DNA from: Pseudarthrobacter siccitolerans
GTDB lineage: Bacteria; Actinomycetota; Actinomycetes; Actinomycetales; Micrococcaceae
Direction of reading: 5' to 3'
Length of the DNA: 64,000 nt
NCBI RefSeq assembly: GCF_001046895.1
Contig: NZ_CAQI01000044.1
Location: forward strand, 372,001-436,000
The notes beneath the pieces are model-generated. The model worked only from the letters and a program-made list of their open reading frames with translations, was not told where the DNA came from and did no database searches. Positions 26,172 to 34,750 of the stretch are shown in pieces (position 1 is the first letter of the stretch; each line of letters starts with the position of its first letter). The position numbers and the translations under genes are program-made.

Positions 26172-29100
26172 CTACTGGCCGTAAAAGACCCGCTCGAAGA
26201 CCGCACGCGCCCGGCGGCTGACCCGCAGGTAGTCCTCCTCCAGGGCGGCGGCATGGCCTGGTTCGTAGCCGCACCAGCGTGCCACAGCTTCCAGGTCGCG
26301 CCGAGAGGACGGAAGCAGGTCCGAAGCCTTGCCGCTCCAGATGACGTTGGCGGACCTGATGCGGCTGGCCAGCCGCCAGGCCGCCGCGAGGAGCCGGGCA
26401 TCTTCCCGCCCGAGCAGCCCAAGCTGCGTCGCGGCCTCCAGTGCAGCCACAGTGGAGGTGGTTCGCAGCTCCGGATGTTTGCCCGCATGCTGAAGCTGCA
26501 GCAGCTGGACCAGCCATTCGACGTCGCTGAGCCCGCCGCGGCCCAGCTTCAGGTGCCGGGCAGGGTCAGCGCCCCGGGGCAGGCGTTCCGACTCCACCCG
26601 GGCCTTGATCCGCCTGATTTCGCGCACGTCCTGCTCCGCCACGGACTCCGGGTAGCGGATGGGATCGATGAGGTCCAGGAAGTCTGCGGCCAAGGAGTCG
26701 TCGCCCGCCATGGGCCGGGCACGCAGCAGTGCCTGCGCCTCCCAGATCAGCGACCAGCGCCGGTAATACTCCGCGTAGGAATCCAGGGAGCGCACCATCG
26801 CCCCGCTCTTGCCCTCGGGGCGCAGGTCCGCGTCCACCTGCAGCACCCGTTCGGCCATGATCGCGGGCTTCAGGGGCTGGGTGAGGAGGCTGGAGACCTT
26901 GGCAACAATCCGCGACGCCTGCTCCTGCGCTTCTTCCTCGGAGAAACCCGGCAGTGCCCGGTGGACGTACATCACGTCCGCGTCGGACCCGTAGCCGATC
27001 TCGCGCCCGCCCTGCCGGCCCATGGCAACAACCAGGACAGCTGTTTTCAACGGCCCCTTGGCGGACACAATTCCTTCGGCCACACGCAGGGCACCCAGGA
27101 CTGCAGCCCTGTCGGTGTCCGCCAGGGCGGTCCCCACCGCGTCCTGGTCCAGCAGCCCGGCGGAGTCGGCGATGGCGATCCGCAGTGTCTCGCGCCGCCT
27201 GATCAGGCGGATCAGCCGCATGGCACTTTCCGGATCGGCGTGGCGGGACATCTTGGACGTGATTTCCTGCCACTGTGCCTCGAAGCTGACCGGCACCAGG
27301 TCCTTGTCGTGGCCCAGCCACGCCACCGATTCCGGCGAGACTTCCAGCAGGTCCGCGATCAGCCGGGAGTTGGACAGGACATGGCACAGCCGTTCGGCTG
27401 CCGCCTTCGAGTCCCGGAGCATGCCCAGGTACCAGTGGGTGGTGCCCAGGGTTTCGCTGACCCGCCGGAAGGCGAGGAGGCCGGCGTCGGGATCCACGCC
27501 TTCGGCCAGCCAATCGAGCAGGATGGGCAGCAGCTGCCGTTGCAGGGCCGCCCTGCGGCTCACGCCGGCGGTCAGGGCCTCGATGTGGCGCATGGCGCCC
27601 TGGGGGTCCCGGTAGCCGAGGGCGGCGAGCCGGCCCTGCGCGGCTTCGGGCGTCAGCCTGGCGTCCTCGCTGCTGAGCTTGGCGGCCGTATTGAGCAGGG
27701 GACGGTAGAAGATCCGCTCATGCAGTTCACGCACCGAGCGTTTGGTCTTCTGCCACGCCGCGAGCAGGGCGTCCGGGTGCGGGCGCTCGTTCGAAAACGG
27801 CCCCAGCACGGCCTTGGCCAGTGCCCGGAGCGCCGGTTCGCCCACGGGCATGAGGTGCGTCCTGCGCAGCTGGAAGAGCTGGATGCGGTGCTCCAGGAGC
27901 CGCAAATACCGGTAAGCGTTGTCGAAGGCCGCAGCATCGGCCCGGCCGATGTAGCCCCCGGCGGACAATGCAGCGATGGCGGACGTGGTGTCGCGGCGGC
28001 GCAGCGATTCATCGGATTTGCCGTGCACCAGCTGCAGCAGCTGGACGGTGAATTCGACGTCGCGCAGTCCGCCGCGGCCCAGTTTGATCTGCCGCTGCTC
28101 CTCCGCGGGCGGGATGTGTTCGGTGACCCGGCGGCGCATGGCCTGGACGGATTCAACAAACCCGTCGCGGCCGGCCGAGCTCCAGATCAGCGGGGTGACG
28201 GCCTCTTCGTACAGTTGGCCAAGGGCTGCGTCGCCGGCGATGGTGCGGGCCTTCAGCAGTGCCTGGAACTCCCAGCTCTCCGCCCAGCGCGCGTAGTACG
28301 TCTGGTGGGAGGCCAGGGTCCGGACCAGCGGCCCGGATTTGCCCTCCGGCCGAAGGTTCGCGTCCACCTCCCAGAGCCCGGGTTCGCGGGCAACGGATGA
28401 GATGGCCCGGGAGATGCCGCTGGCCAGGGCAGTGCCGATGGTGGCAGCAGCATCGTCAAGGCCATCGGACTCCACCACGTAGATGACGTCGACGTCGGAA
28501 ATGTAGTTCAGCTCGCGGGCTCCGCATTTGCCCATGCCAATGACCGCCAGGCCCACGCCCGCGATGTCGGAGGCACTGAACTGGCTGGCAGCTTCAGCCC
28601 GCGAGACGGCGAGGGCGGCCTCGATGGCCGCGCCGGCAAGGTCGGCGAGCTCCCCGCCCACGGACGGCATGAAGTCCAGGGGGTCGGCGGCGCACAGGTC
28701 CTTGACGGCCAGGTCCACGATGCCCCTGCGGTAGGCCGTCCGAAGCGCCGCGTAGGCGTCGGTTCCTGTGACGGCGGCGACAGGCCGGGCGGCGCGGGGA
28801 TCGGCGCCGACGGATTGCAGCAGCGAAGCACGCAGCTCCTGCGGATCCGCCGGCAGCGGCTCAGGGCTGGGACGCACCTCGAAAGCGGCGAGGTGTTCCG
28901 GGTGGCGGATGAGGAACTCCCCCAGCGCCTCGGATGCTCCCAGGACCCGGTACAGCGGTTCGCTGGTCTCGGGGTCAGCCGCGGCAAGCTCCCGCAGGGC
29001 GGGGTGCTTCTCGATCAGGCGGACCAGGGACTGCAGGGCCGTGTCCGGGCTGGCAGCCATCTGGAGCCCCGCGAACAGCCTGTCTTCGTCCAGTCCTTCG

Positions 29101-29183
29101 AGCTCGCGGGCAGCGAGGAACCGCTCGCCCTTTTCGAGGTCGCTGAAGCCGGCGGAAATCAGGCGCCGTGCGAGGCTCACCAC
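26172..29183 (-). CDS. glnE: bifunctional glutamine synthetase adenylyltransferase/deadenylylase
   Basis: Switches type I glutamine synthetase off by adding AMP to one tyrosine and on by removing it. The 1003-residue protein has the expected two-headed layout: an N-terminal nucleotidyltransferase with GMGKCGARELNYISDVDVIY near 213-233, a helical linker with HLMPVGEPALRALAKAV, and a C-terminal nucleotidyltransferase with MGRQGGREIGYGSDADVMYV near 718-737. Both domains keep the paired aspartates (SDxD). The GTG start at 29183 lies 6 nt after the glnA2 stop, with GGAG between, so glnA2-glnE are co-transcribed. Its target is GlnA1, which has Tyr402. The order glnA1 / glnE-glnA2 matches Mycobacterium. 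Confidence 0.97.
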   Translation of the reverse strand: MVSLARRLISAGFSDLEKGERFLAARELEGLDEDRLFAGLQMAASPDTALQSLVRLIEKHPALRELAAADPETSEPLYRVLGASEALGEFLIRHPEHLAAFEVRPSPEPLPADPQELRASLLQSVGADPRAARPVAAVTGTDAYAALRTAYRRGIVDLAVKDLCAADPLDFMPSVGGELADLAGAAIEAALAVSRAEAASQFSASDIAGVGLAVIGMGKCGARELNYISDVDVIYVVESDGLDDAAATIGTALASGISRAISSVAREPGLWEVDANLRPEGKSGPLVRTLASHQTYYARWAESWEFQALLKARTIAGDAALGQLYEEAVTPLIWSSAGRDGFVESVQAMRRRVTEHIPPAEEQRQIKLGRGGLRDVEFTVQLLQLVHGKSDESLRRRDTTSAIAALSAGGYIGRADAAAFDNAYRYLRLLEHRIQLFQLRRTHLMPVGEPALRALAKAVLGPFSNERPHPDALLAAWQKTKRSVRELHERIFYRPLLNTAAKLSSEDARLTPEAAQGRLAALGYRDPQGAMRHIEALTAGVSRRAALQRQLLPILLDWLAEGVDPDAGLLAFRRVSETLGTTHWYLGMLRDSKAAAERLCHVLSNSRLIADLLEVSPESVAWLGHDKDLVPVSFEAQWQEITSKMSRHADPESAMRLIRLIRRRETLRIAIADSAGLLDQDAVGTALADTDRAAVLGALRVAEGIVSAKGPLKTAVLVVAMGRQGGREIGYGSDADVMYVHRALPGFSEEEAQEQASRIVAKVSSLLTQPLKPAIMAERVLQVDADLRPEGKSGAMVRSLDSYAEYYRRWSLIWEAQALLRARPMAGDDSLAADFLDLIDPIRYPESVAEQDVREIRRIKARVESERLPRGADPARHLKLGRGGLSDVEWLVQLLQLQHAGKHPELRTTSTVAALEAATQLGLLGREDARLLAAAWRLASRIRSANVIWSGKASDLLPSSRRDLEAVARWCGYEPGHAAALEEDYLRVSRRARAVFERVFYGQ

Positions 29184-29189
29184 CGCTCC

Positions 29190-30530
29190 CTAGAGAATGC
29201 CCAGGTTGCGCTGCAGCTCGTAGGGCGTGACCTGGAGCCGGTAGTCCTGCCATTCGGCCCGCTTGTTGCGCAGGAAGTACTCGAAGACCTGCTCGCCCAG
29301 GATCTGGGGCATAAGTTCGGAGTCCTCCATGGAGCGGATGGCGTCATGCAGGCTTGCCGGAAGCGGGTCATGGCCCATGGCGCGGCGCTCGGCCGAGCTC
29401 AGCGACCAGACGTCGTCCTCAGCGGCGGCCGGAAGGTCGTAGCCTTCCTCGATGCCCTTGAGCCCGGCGCCCAGCAGCACGGCGTACGCCAGGTACGGGT
29501 TGGCTGCCGAGTCGATGCCGCGGTACTCGATCCGCGCCGACTGGCCCTTGCCCGGCTTGTACAGCGGGACGCGGACCAGCGCGGAACGGTTGTTGTGTCC
29601 CCAGCTCAGGTAGCTGGGAGCCTCGCCGCCGCCCCAGAGGCGCTTGTAGGAGTTCACGAACTGGTTGGTGACGGCTGTGAACTCGGGCGCGTGCTTGAGG
29701 ATGCCGGCAATGAACTGGCGGGCGGTCTTGGACAGCTGGAATTCCGCCCCGGCCTCGTAGAAGGCGTTGGTGTCGCCCTCGAACAGGGAGAAGTGGGTGT
29801 GCATGCCCGAGCCGGGGTGCGACGTGAACGGCTTGGGCATAAAGGTGGCGTACGTGCCCTGCTGCAGCGCCACTTCCTTGATGATGGTGCGGAAGGTCAT
29901 GATGTTGTCCGCCGTCTGCAAGGCGTCGGCGTAGCGGAGGTCAATCTCGTTCTGGCCGGGTCCGCCCTCGTGGTGGCTGAACTCCACCGAGATTCCCACC
30001 GATTCCAGCATGGTCACGGCTGTCCGGCGGAAATCCTGCGCCACGCCGCCGGGGACGTGGTCAAAGTAACCGCCCTCATCAACGGGCACCGGCGCGCCGT
30101 CGGGTCCCGGCTCCTGGGACTTGAGCAGGTAGAACTCGATCTCGGGGTGCGTGTAGCAGGTGAAGCCCATGTCCGCGGCCTTCGCGAGCGTGCGCTTGAG
30201 GACGTTGCGCGGATCCGCGGCGGAAGGCTCGCCGTCGGGTGTGAGGATGTCGCAGAACATGCGTGAGGTCTGCTCGGTTTCGCCGCGCCACGGCAGGATC
30301 TGGAAGGTGGACGGGTCCGGCTGCGCCAGCATGTCGGACTCGAAGACGCGGGCCAGCCCTTCAATGGCCGAGCCGTCGAAGCCGAGGCCTTCCTCGAAGG
30401 CACCTTCAACTTCGGCCGGCGCCAGGGCCACGGACTTGAGTGAACCCACGACGTCGGTGAACCACAGGCGCACGAAACGTACGTCGCGCTCTTCGATTGT
30501 GCGCAGGACAAACTCTTGCTGGCGGTCCAT
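29190..30530 (-). CDS. glnA2: glutamine synthetase type I, GlnA2-like, lacking the adenylylation tyrosine
   Basis: A second glutamine-synthetase-fold enzyme, 446 residues, of the GlnA2 group. The fold is intact: LGFDGSAIEGLARV near 48-61, HPEIEFYLL, SHHEGGPGQNEIDLRY, ATP-binding MPKPFTSHPGSGMHTHFS and the glutamate-binding HNNRSALVRVPLYKPGKGQ. It is shorter than GlnA1, and where GlnA1 has DLYELP it reads EDDVWSLSSAERR, so the GlnE target tyrosine is absent. Some actinobacterial GlnA2-type paralogues use polyamines rather than ammonia. Sequence alone does not decide that here. It is the first gene of the glnA2-glnE operon. Confidence 0.94.
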   Translation of the reverse strand: MDRQQEFVLRTIEERDVRFVRLWFTDVVGSLKSVALAPAEVEGAFEEGLGFDGSAIEGLARVFESDMLAQPDPSTFQILPWRGETEQTSRMFCDILTPDGEPSAADPRNVLKRTLAKAADMGFTCYTHPEIEFYLLKSQEPGPDGAPVPVDEGGYFDHVPGGVAQDFRRTAVTMLESVGISVEFSHHEGGPGQNEIDLRYADALQTADNIMTFRTIIKEVALQQGTYATFMPKPFTSHPGSGMHTHFSLFEGDTNAFYEAGAEFQLSKTARQFIAGILKHAPEFTAVTNQFVNSYKRLWGGGEAPSYLSWGHNNRSALVRVPLYKPGKGQSARIEYRGIDSAANPYLAYAVLLGAGLKGIEEGYDLPAAAEDDVWSLSSAERRAMGHDPLPASLHDAIRSMEDSELMPQILGEQVFEYFLRNKRAEWQDYRLQVTPYELQRNLGIL

Positions 30531-30784
30531 GATGGCCTCTTCTGTCGGTCAACGTCCATGCCCCGGTCCGCAGAGGAGGAAGCCGGAAAGCAGTTCACCA
30601 ACACTGTACTAAGCAATTGGCGCCAGTGCTTGAGCCTGCGGGCCCCGTAACACAGCGTTAACACGTGGGCAGAGCCAAGAGCACCGGCCGCAGGGCCCGC
30701 GCAAAGCCGCCGCACGCCTGCCCATATGACGCGAATCACCCGGACGGGAGCCGCCGGCGCTGGTAAGGACTGCAGGTGCGGCAC

Positions 30785-30790
30785 TACGCT
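30785..30790 (+). promoter_or_regulatory. possible -10 element of a leaderless panB promoter
   Basis: TACGCT ends 6 nt before the ATG at 30797. A competing reading is an AAGGA (30765-30769) serving a GTG at 30776. Confidence 0.4.
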
Positions 30791-30796
30791 CATGCC

Positions 30797-31693
30797 ATGG
30801 CCACAAGCAACAGCTCCGACTCCAGCGTGCCCGCCGACGTTCCCGCCCCCTATGGCAGCGGTCCTGCCCAGGGCGGCACGGCGGCTACTGCTCCGAAGCC
30901 GGCAAAGGTCCGCATCCACCACCTGCAGCAGGCTAAGGATGACGGCACGAAATTCGCCATGCTGACTGCCTACGAGCAGTACACGGCAGAAATTTTCGAC
31001 GCCGCCGGCATCGAGGTGCTCCTGGTGGGAGACTCCGCCTCCAACAATGTCTTCGGCAACGAAACCAGCCTTCCCGTCACCGTGGACGAACTGCTTCCCC
31101 TCTGCCGGGCTGTGGCACGTTCCGCCAGGCGCGCGCTGGTAGTGGCCGACCTGCCGTTCGGCAGCTACGAGGTTTCGCCCGAGCAGGCGGTCGCGGCGGG
31201 TGTCAGGTTCCTGAAGGAGGGCCTCGCGCATGCCGTAAAGATTGAGGGCGGGAAGTACTACGCGCCCACCGTCCGCGCCATGGTGCAGGCCGGGATTCCC
31301 GTGATGGCCCACATCGGTTTTACTCCCCAGAGCGAGCACGCCCTGGGCGGGTACCGGGTCCAGGGCCGCGGCGACGACGCCCAAAGGTTGATTGACGACG
31401 CCGTCGCGCTGGCTGAGGCGGGCGCCTTCAGCGTGCTGATGGAAATGGTCCCAGCGGAGACTGCCGCCGCCGTGGACGCTGCCGTCAGCGTTCCCACCGT
31501 CGGCATCGGCGCCGGCAAGGAAACCACCGGCCAGGTGCTTGTATGGCAGGACATGGCCGGCCTCCGGGGCGGCAGGATGGCCAAGTTCGTCAAACAGTAC
31601 GCGGACCTGCGCACCACGCTCCTTGACGCCGCCGCCGCCTACGGCGAGGACGTCCGGTCCGGCCAGTTCCCCGGCCCGGAACACACCTTCTAA
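30797..31693 (+). CDS. panB: 3-methyl-2-oxobutanoate hydroxymethyltransferase
   Basis: First step of pantothenate synthesis: hydroxymethylation of 2-oxoisovalerate using methylene-tetrahydrofolate. The protein is about 298 residues from the ATG at 30797. A Ser/Pro/Ala-rich N-terminal tail of about 35 residues precedes the TIM-barrel. Key blocks are [19 protein letters not shown], the Mg-binding [55 protein letters not shown], catalytic EMVPAETA and [25 protein letters not shown] seven codons upstream (30776) has a good AAGGA and is an alternative start. It is convergent with the small SPOR-like gene. panC/panD are not in the window. Confidence 0.96.
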   Translation: MATSNSSDSSVPADVPAPYGSGPAQGGTAATAPKPAKVRIHHLQQAKDDGTKFAMLTAYEQYTAEIFDAAGIEVLLVGDSASNNVFGNETSLPVTVDELLPLCRAVARSARRALVVADLPFGSYEVSPEQAVAAGVRFLKEGLAHAVKIEGGKYYAPTVRAMVQAGIPVMAHIGFTPQSEHALGGYRVQGRGDDAQRLIDDAVALAEAGAFSVLMEMVPAETAAAVDAAVSVPTVGIGAGKETTGQVLVWQDMAGLRGGRMAKFVKQYADLRTTLLDAAAAYGEDVRSGQFPGPEHTF

Positions 31694-31750
31694 GCCCGGC
31701 GGCGCCGACTGACGGCACCGGGCCGGCAACCGTCCGGGCGCCTTGATGGT

Positions 31751-31831
31751 GTCTTGGGGGTACTGCGGAAGCGGACGTCAAGGTGAGGCCGCCCGCGGCC
31801 GAGGCAGTCCGCGGAGTAGTGCCGCCAAGAC
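31751..31831. repeat. large imperfect inverted repeat between convergent genes
   Basis: Outer arms GTCTTGG/CCAAGAC and inner arms GCGGAC/GTCCGC (31751-31776 against 31807-31831) can form a long hairpin with a mismatched centre and a roughly 30-nt apical region. It fills the gap between panB and the SPOR-like gene and could end both transcripts, although no T-run is present. Confidence 0.45.
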
Positions 31832-31850
31832 TCCCTGCCCAGCAAAGCCG

Positions 31851-32018
31851 TCAGTCGTCGTCGTCCTGCTTGTCCCACGCCTCATTGCGCGCGCGGACCT
31901 TTTCCAGGGCGTGCTCGGCTTCTTCCCTGCTTTGGTAGGGGCCGATCAGCTGGCTCCAGTCCGACAGCCGGTCCTCCTCCACCTCGTGGGTCTTGATGTT
32001 GTACCAGTACTCGGTCAT
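31851..32018 (-). CDS. small SPOR-domain-like protein (55 residues)
   Basis: A very short protein, MTEYWYNIKTHEVEEDRLSD at its start, then WSQLIGPYQSREEAEHALEK and an acidic end (KQDDDD). The IGPYQSREEAEHALEKVRAR segment is the strand-helix of a SPOR (sporulation-related repeat) fold, the type that binds denuded septal peptidoglycan in longer proteins. With no signal peptide or membrane helix, a cell-wall role is doubtful. Similar 50-60-residue proteins occur widely in actinobacteria. The ATG at 32018 has GGGGA upstream. It is divergent from map, with 120 bp between. Confidence 0.75.
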   Translation of the reverse strand: MTEYWYNIKTHEVEEDRLSDWSQLIGPYQSREEAEHALEKVRARNEAWDKQDDDD

Positions 32019-32126
32019 CGCTGTTCCCCGTTCTGCCGGCAGGAAGCTGCGGCGTGATGCGCGTAACTTAAATTCTTACGCGGCACGGACCCGCCTCCCG
32101 GTTGTTAGGCCTTCTGTGGTGCCTTA

Positions 32127-32132
32127 TATGAT
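32127..32132 (+). promoter_or_regulatory. -10 element of a probable leaderless map promoter
   Basis: TATGAT ends 6 nt before the ATG at 32139, with no ribosome binding site between. A TTGTTA (32102-32107) lies 19 nt upstream as a weak -35. Confidence 0.55.
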
Positions 32133-32138
32133 CAATCT

Positions 32139-33017
32139 ATGCCTTCCCTTGCCTCGACTGCACCCACCGGCACCCTCACCCCGGGAACCGTGAGCCCGCA
32201 GCGTCCAGTACCGGCGTCCATCCCCCGCCCGGAGTACGTCGGCAAACCGGCACCGGCCAAATTCACCGGTTCGGAGGTCAAGTCTGCCGAGACGATCGAG
32301 AAGATCCGCGTGGCCGCGAAAATCGCCGCGCAGGCCATCGTTGAGGTGGGCAGGCATATCGAGCCCGGCGTCACCACGGACCAGCTGGACAAGATAGGCC
32401 ACGAGTTCCTCCTTGACCACCACGCATACCCCTCCACGCTCGGATACCGCGGATTTCCCAAGTCCTTGTGCTCGTCCCTGAACGAGGTCATTTGCCACGG
32501 GATACCGGACAACACCGTGGTCCGCGACGGCGACATCATCAATATCGACATCACGGCGTACATCGGCGGCGTCCACGGCGACACCAACTACACTTTCCTC
32601 GTGGGCGACGTTGACGAGGAATCCCGGCTCCTGGTGGAACGGACGCAGGAATCCCTGAACCGGGCCATCAAGGCGGTCGCCCCCGGCCGCGAGATCAACG
32701 TAATCGGCCGTGCCATCCAGTCCTACGCCAAAAGGTTCGGCTACGGCGTGGTCCGGGACTTCACCGGCCACGGCGTGGGCGAAGCGTTCCATACCGGGCT
32801 GATCATCCCGCACTACGACGCCGCACCCGCATACAACACCGTCATCGAGACCGGCATGGTGTTCACCATTGAACCGATGCTTACGCTCGGAACCGTGGAG
32901 TGGGACATGTGGGCCGATGACTGGACAGTGGTCACCAAGGACCGCAAGCGCACCGCGCAGTTTGAGCACACCCTGCTGGTAACAGATACGGGCGCGGAGA
33001 TCCTCACGCTGCCCTGA
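32139..33017 (+). CDS. map: methionine aminopeptidase type I
   Basis: Removes the initiator methionine from nascent proteins. The 292-residue protein has the five pita-bread metal ligands Asp137 and Asp148 ([19 protein letters not shown]), His211 ([11 protein letters not shown]), Glu245 (FTIEPML) and Glu276 (QFEHTLLV). An N-terminal extension of about 40 residues contains a [12 protein letters not shown] segment, as in the 'c' subtype of mycobacterial and related actinobacterial enzymes, which contacts the ribosome. The ATG start follows a -10 hexamer at 6-nt distance. It lies 151 bp before ppgK in the same direction. Confidence 0.97.
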   Translation: MPSLASTAPTGTLTPGTVSPQRPVPASIPRPEYVGKPAPAKFTGSEVKSAETIEKIRVAAKIAAQAIVEVGRHIEPGVTTDQLDKIGHEFLLDHHAYPSTLGYRGFPKSLCSSLNEVICHGIPDNTVVRDGDIINIDITAYIGGVHGDTNYTFLVGDVDEESRLLVERTQESLNRAIKAVAPGREINVIGRAIQSYAKRFGYGVVRDFTGHGVGEAFHTGLIIPHYDAAPAYNTVIETGMVFTIEPMLTLGTVEWDMWADDWTVVTKDRKRTAQFEHTLLVTDTGAEILTLP

Positions 33018-33168
33018 CCGGCCCGCCACCGGCATCGCCCACGATCAAATGCCGCCGCCGGTGGCAAGAACCACCGCTGCCGAACAGCAGCCACCGCAGA
33101 CTTAGCAACAACCGGGCCGGCCGCCCGCCGCCCCTCCCCTGCCCGCCCCTGCCACGAACGGAAACCCA

Positions 33169-33972
33169 TTGGCCAAGAAGGACGAGAAGTCGCACAAGAA
33201 CGCCCCGCTGATCGGCATCGACATCGGAGGCACGGGAATCAAGGGCGGCATCGTCGACCTGAAGAAGGGCAAGCTCCTGGGTGAACGGTTCCGCGTGCCC
33301 ACCCCGCAGCCGGCCACTCCCGAGTCGGTCGCCGAGGCGGTGGCGCTGGTGGTTTCCGAGCTCTCTGCCCGTCCCGAAGCCCCCGCCGCCGGCTCTCCCG
33401 TGGGCGTAACGTTCCCCGGCATCATCCAGCACGGCGTGGTCCATTCCGCGGCCAACGTGGACAAGAGCTGGCTCAACACGGACATCGACGCCCTCCTGAC
33501 CGCCCGCCTGGGCCGTCCCGTAGAGGTTATTAACGACGCCGACGCCGCCGGGCTCGCCGAAGCGCGGTACGGCGCCGGGGCCGGGGTTGCCGGCACAGTC
33601 CTGGTGATCACGCTGGGCACCGGCATCGGCTCTGCCTTCATCTTCGACGGCAAGCTGGTGCCTAACGCCGAGCTGGGCCACCTGGAGATCGACGGCCACG
33701 ACGCGGAGACCAAGGCCTCCGCCGTGGCCCGTGAACGCGACGGCCTGTCCTGGGACGAATACAGCGTCCTGCTGCAGCGCTACTTCTCCCACGTCGAGTT
33801 CCTCTTTTCCCCCGAACTGTTCATCGTGGGCGGCGGCATCTCCAAGCGCGCGGACGAATACCTGCCCAACCTCAAGCTCCGCACGCCCATCGTCCCGGCG
33901 GTCCTGCGCAATGAGGCCGGCATCGTGGGCGCCGCCATCGAAATCGCGCTGAAGCACAAGCTCGCCAAGTAG
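33169..33972 (+). CDS. ppgK: polyphosphate glucokinase
   Basis: Phosphorylates glucose with inorganic polyphosphate (and usually ATP); a ROK-family enzyme characteristic of actinobacteria. The 267-residue sequence has the N-terminal phosphate loop GIDIGGTGIKGG at 16-27, the conserved GVTFPGIIQHGVV near 83-95, the catalytic-Asp region INDADAAGLAEARYG near 124-138 and the second phosphate-binding TLGTGIGSA near 148-156. The FSPELFIVGGGISKRADEYLP block is the C-terminal ROK signature of this subgroup. The start is a TTG at 33169, weakly preceded by GGAA; no ATG or GTG fits as well. A strong terminator follows. Confidence 0.95.
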   Translation: MAKKDEKSHKNAPLIGIDIGGTGIKGGIVDLKKGKLLGERFRVPTPQPATPESVAEAVALVVSELSARPEAPAAGSPVGVTFPGIIQHGVVHSAANVDKSWLNTDIDALLTARLGRPVEVINDADAAGLAEARYGAGAGVAGTVLVITLGTGIGSAFIFDGKLVPNAELGHLEIDGHDAETKASAVARERDGLSWDEYSVLLQRYFSHVEFLFSPELFIVGGGISKRADEYLPNLKLRTPIVPAVLRNEAGIVGAAIEIALKHKLAK

Positions 33973-33991
33973 AAGGCATCCCTGCAAGCAG

Positions 33992-34030
33992 GCAGCAAGG
34001 CCCCTTCCGTTCGGAAGGGGCCTTGCTGCA
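33992..34030. terminator. bidirectional terminator between ppgK and nrdR
   Basis: GCAGCAAGGCCCCTTCCG pairs with CGGAAGGGGCCTTGCTGC around a TT loop in the gap between convergent genes. The hairpin is very strong but lacks a long T-run. Confidence 0.75.
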
Positions 34031-34098
34031 GCAAAGATGATGCCGGTGGTGGCTGCGGCTTCCCCTCCACTGCCACCACCGGAGATGAGGGCGAGCCC

Positions 34099-34605
34099 TT
34101 AGAGCGGGCTCTTTTCGGTGGTTTTGGCACCCTTCGCAGCGGTGCCGTTGGCGTCGTGTTCGGCTTCCTGGCGGAGCAGGGCGATGGCCGTTTCAAAATC
34201 TTCGAGGGATTCAAAAGCCTGGTACACGCTGGCAAACCGGAGATAGGCCACTTTGTCCAGCTTCTGCAACGGCCCGAGGATCACGAGACCAACCTCGTGC
34301 GCATCGATTTCGGCCGCACCCGAGGAGCGGATCTGCTCCTCGACTTCCTGTGCGAGCAACGCGAGGTCGTCTTCGCTCACTGGCCGCCCCTGGCATGCCT
34401 TGCGGACGCCGTTGATAACCTTGCTGCGGCTGAAGGGCTCCCCTACGCCGGACCGCTTGATCACGGACAGGCTGGTGGTTTCCACTGTGGTGAACCTGCG
34501 CCCGCATTCGGGGCACTGGCGGCGGCGCCGGATGGCCGAGCCATCGTCAGCCATGCGGCTGTCCACCACCCGGGAATCAGGGTTGCGGCAGAACGGACAG
34601 TACAT
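34099..34605 (-). CDS. nrdR: transcriptional repressor NrdR
   Basis: Zinc-ribbon/ATP-cone repressor of ribonucleotide reductase genes. The 168-residue protein has the four zinc cysteines Cys3, Cys6, Cys31 and Cys34 ([15 protein letters not shown]), the basic linker IRRRRQ, and the ATP-cone domain beginning [24 protein letters not shown] 20-residue Lys/Thr-rich C-terminal tail is extra. AAGGGA precedes the ATG start. No ribonucleotide reductase gene is nearby, so it acts in trans, and a candidate NrdR box about 110 bp upstream suggests autoregulation. Confidence 0.97.
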   Translation of the reverse strand: MYCPFCRNPDSRVVDSRMADDGSAIRRRRQCPECGRRFTTVETTSLSVIKRSGVGEPFSRSKVINGVRKACQGRPVSEDDLALLAQEVEEQIRSSGAAEIDAHEVGLVILGPLQKLDKVAYLRFASVYQAFESLEDFETAIALLRQEAEHDANGTAAKGAKTTEKSPL

Positions 34606-34713
34606 GGCGTCCCTTCTTTCGCTTGGTGGCGGCTCGAGCGGCGCTCAAGGGCACAGAGGACCTTGCAGCGCCTTTAATTCTATGTCCCGGCATGGGGTAA
34701 TAACAAGCGTGTA

Positions 34714-34750
34714 ACTACTACATCTTGTGGTGCCCACTACTACATGGCGT
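34714..34750 (-). promoter_or_regulatory. candidate NrdR box pair upstream of nrdR
   Basis: Read on the minus strand, box 1 is CCACAAGATGTAGTAG. Its core CAAGATGTAG (34718-34727) matches the NrdR palindrome CwAtATaTwG at all but two positions. A weaker second box with core CGCCATGTAG lies 22 bp away (34740-34749). The shared direct repeat is ACTACTACAT on the plus strand. Confidence 0.5.

Noticed and set aside
30014..31729. 571-residue open frame running over panB antisense and glnA2 in another frame
   Set aside because: It spans two real genes and an intergenic region; composition is typical of shadows.
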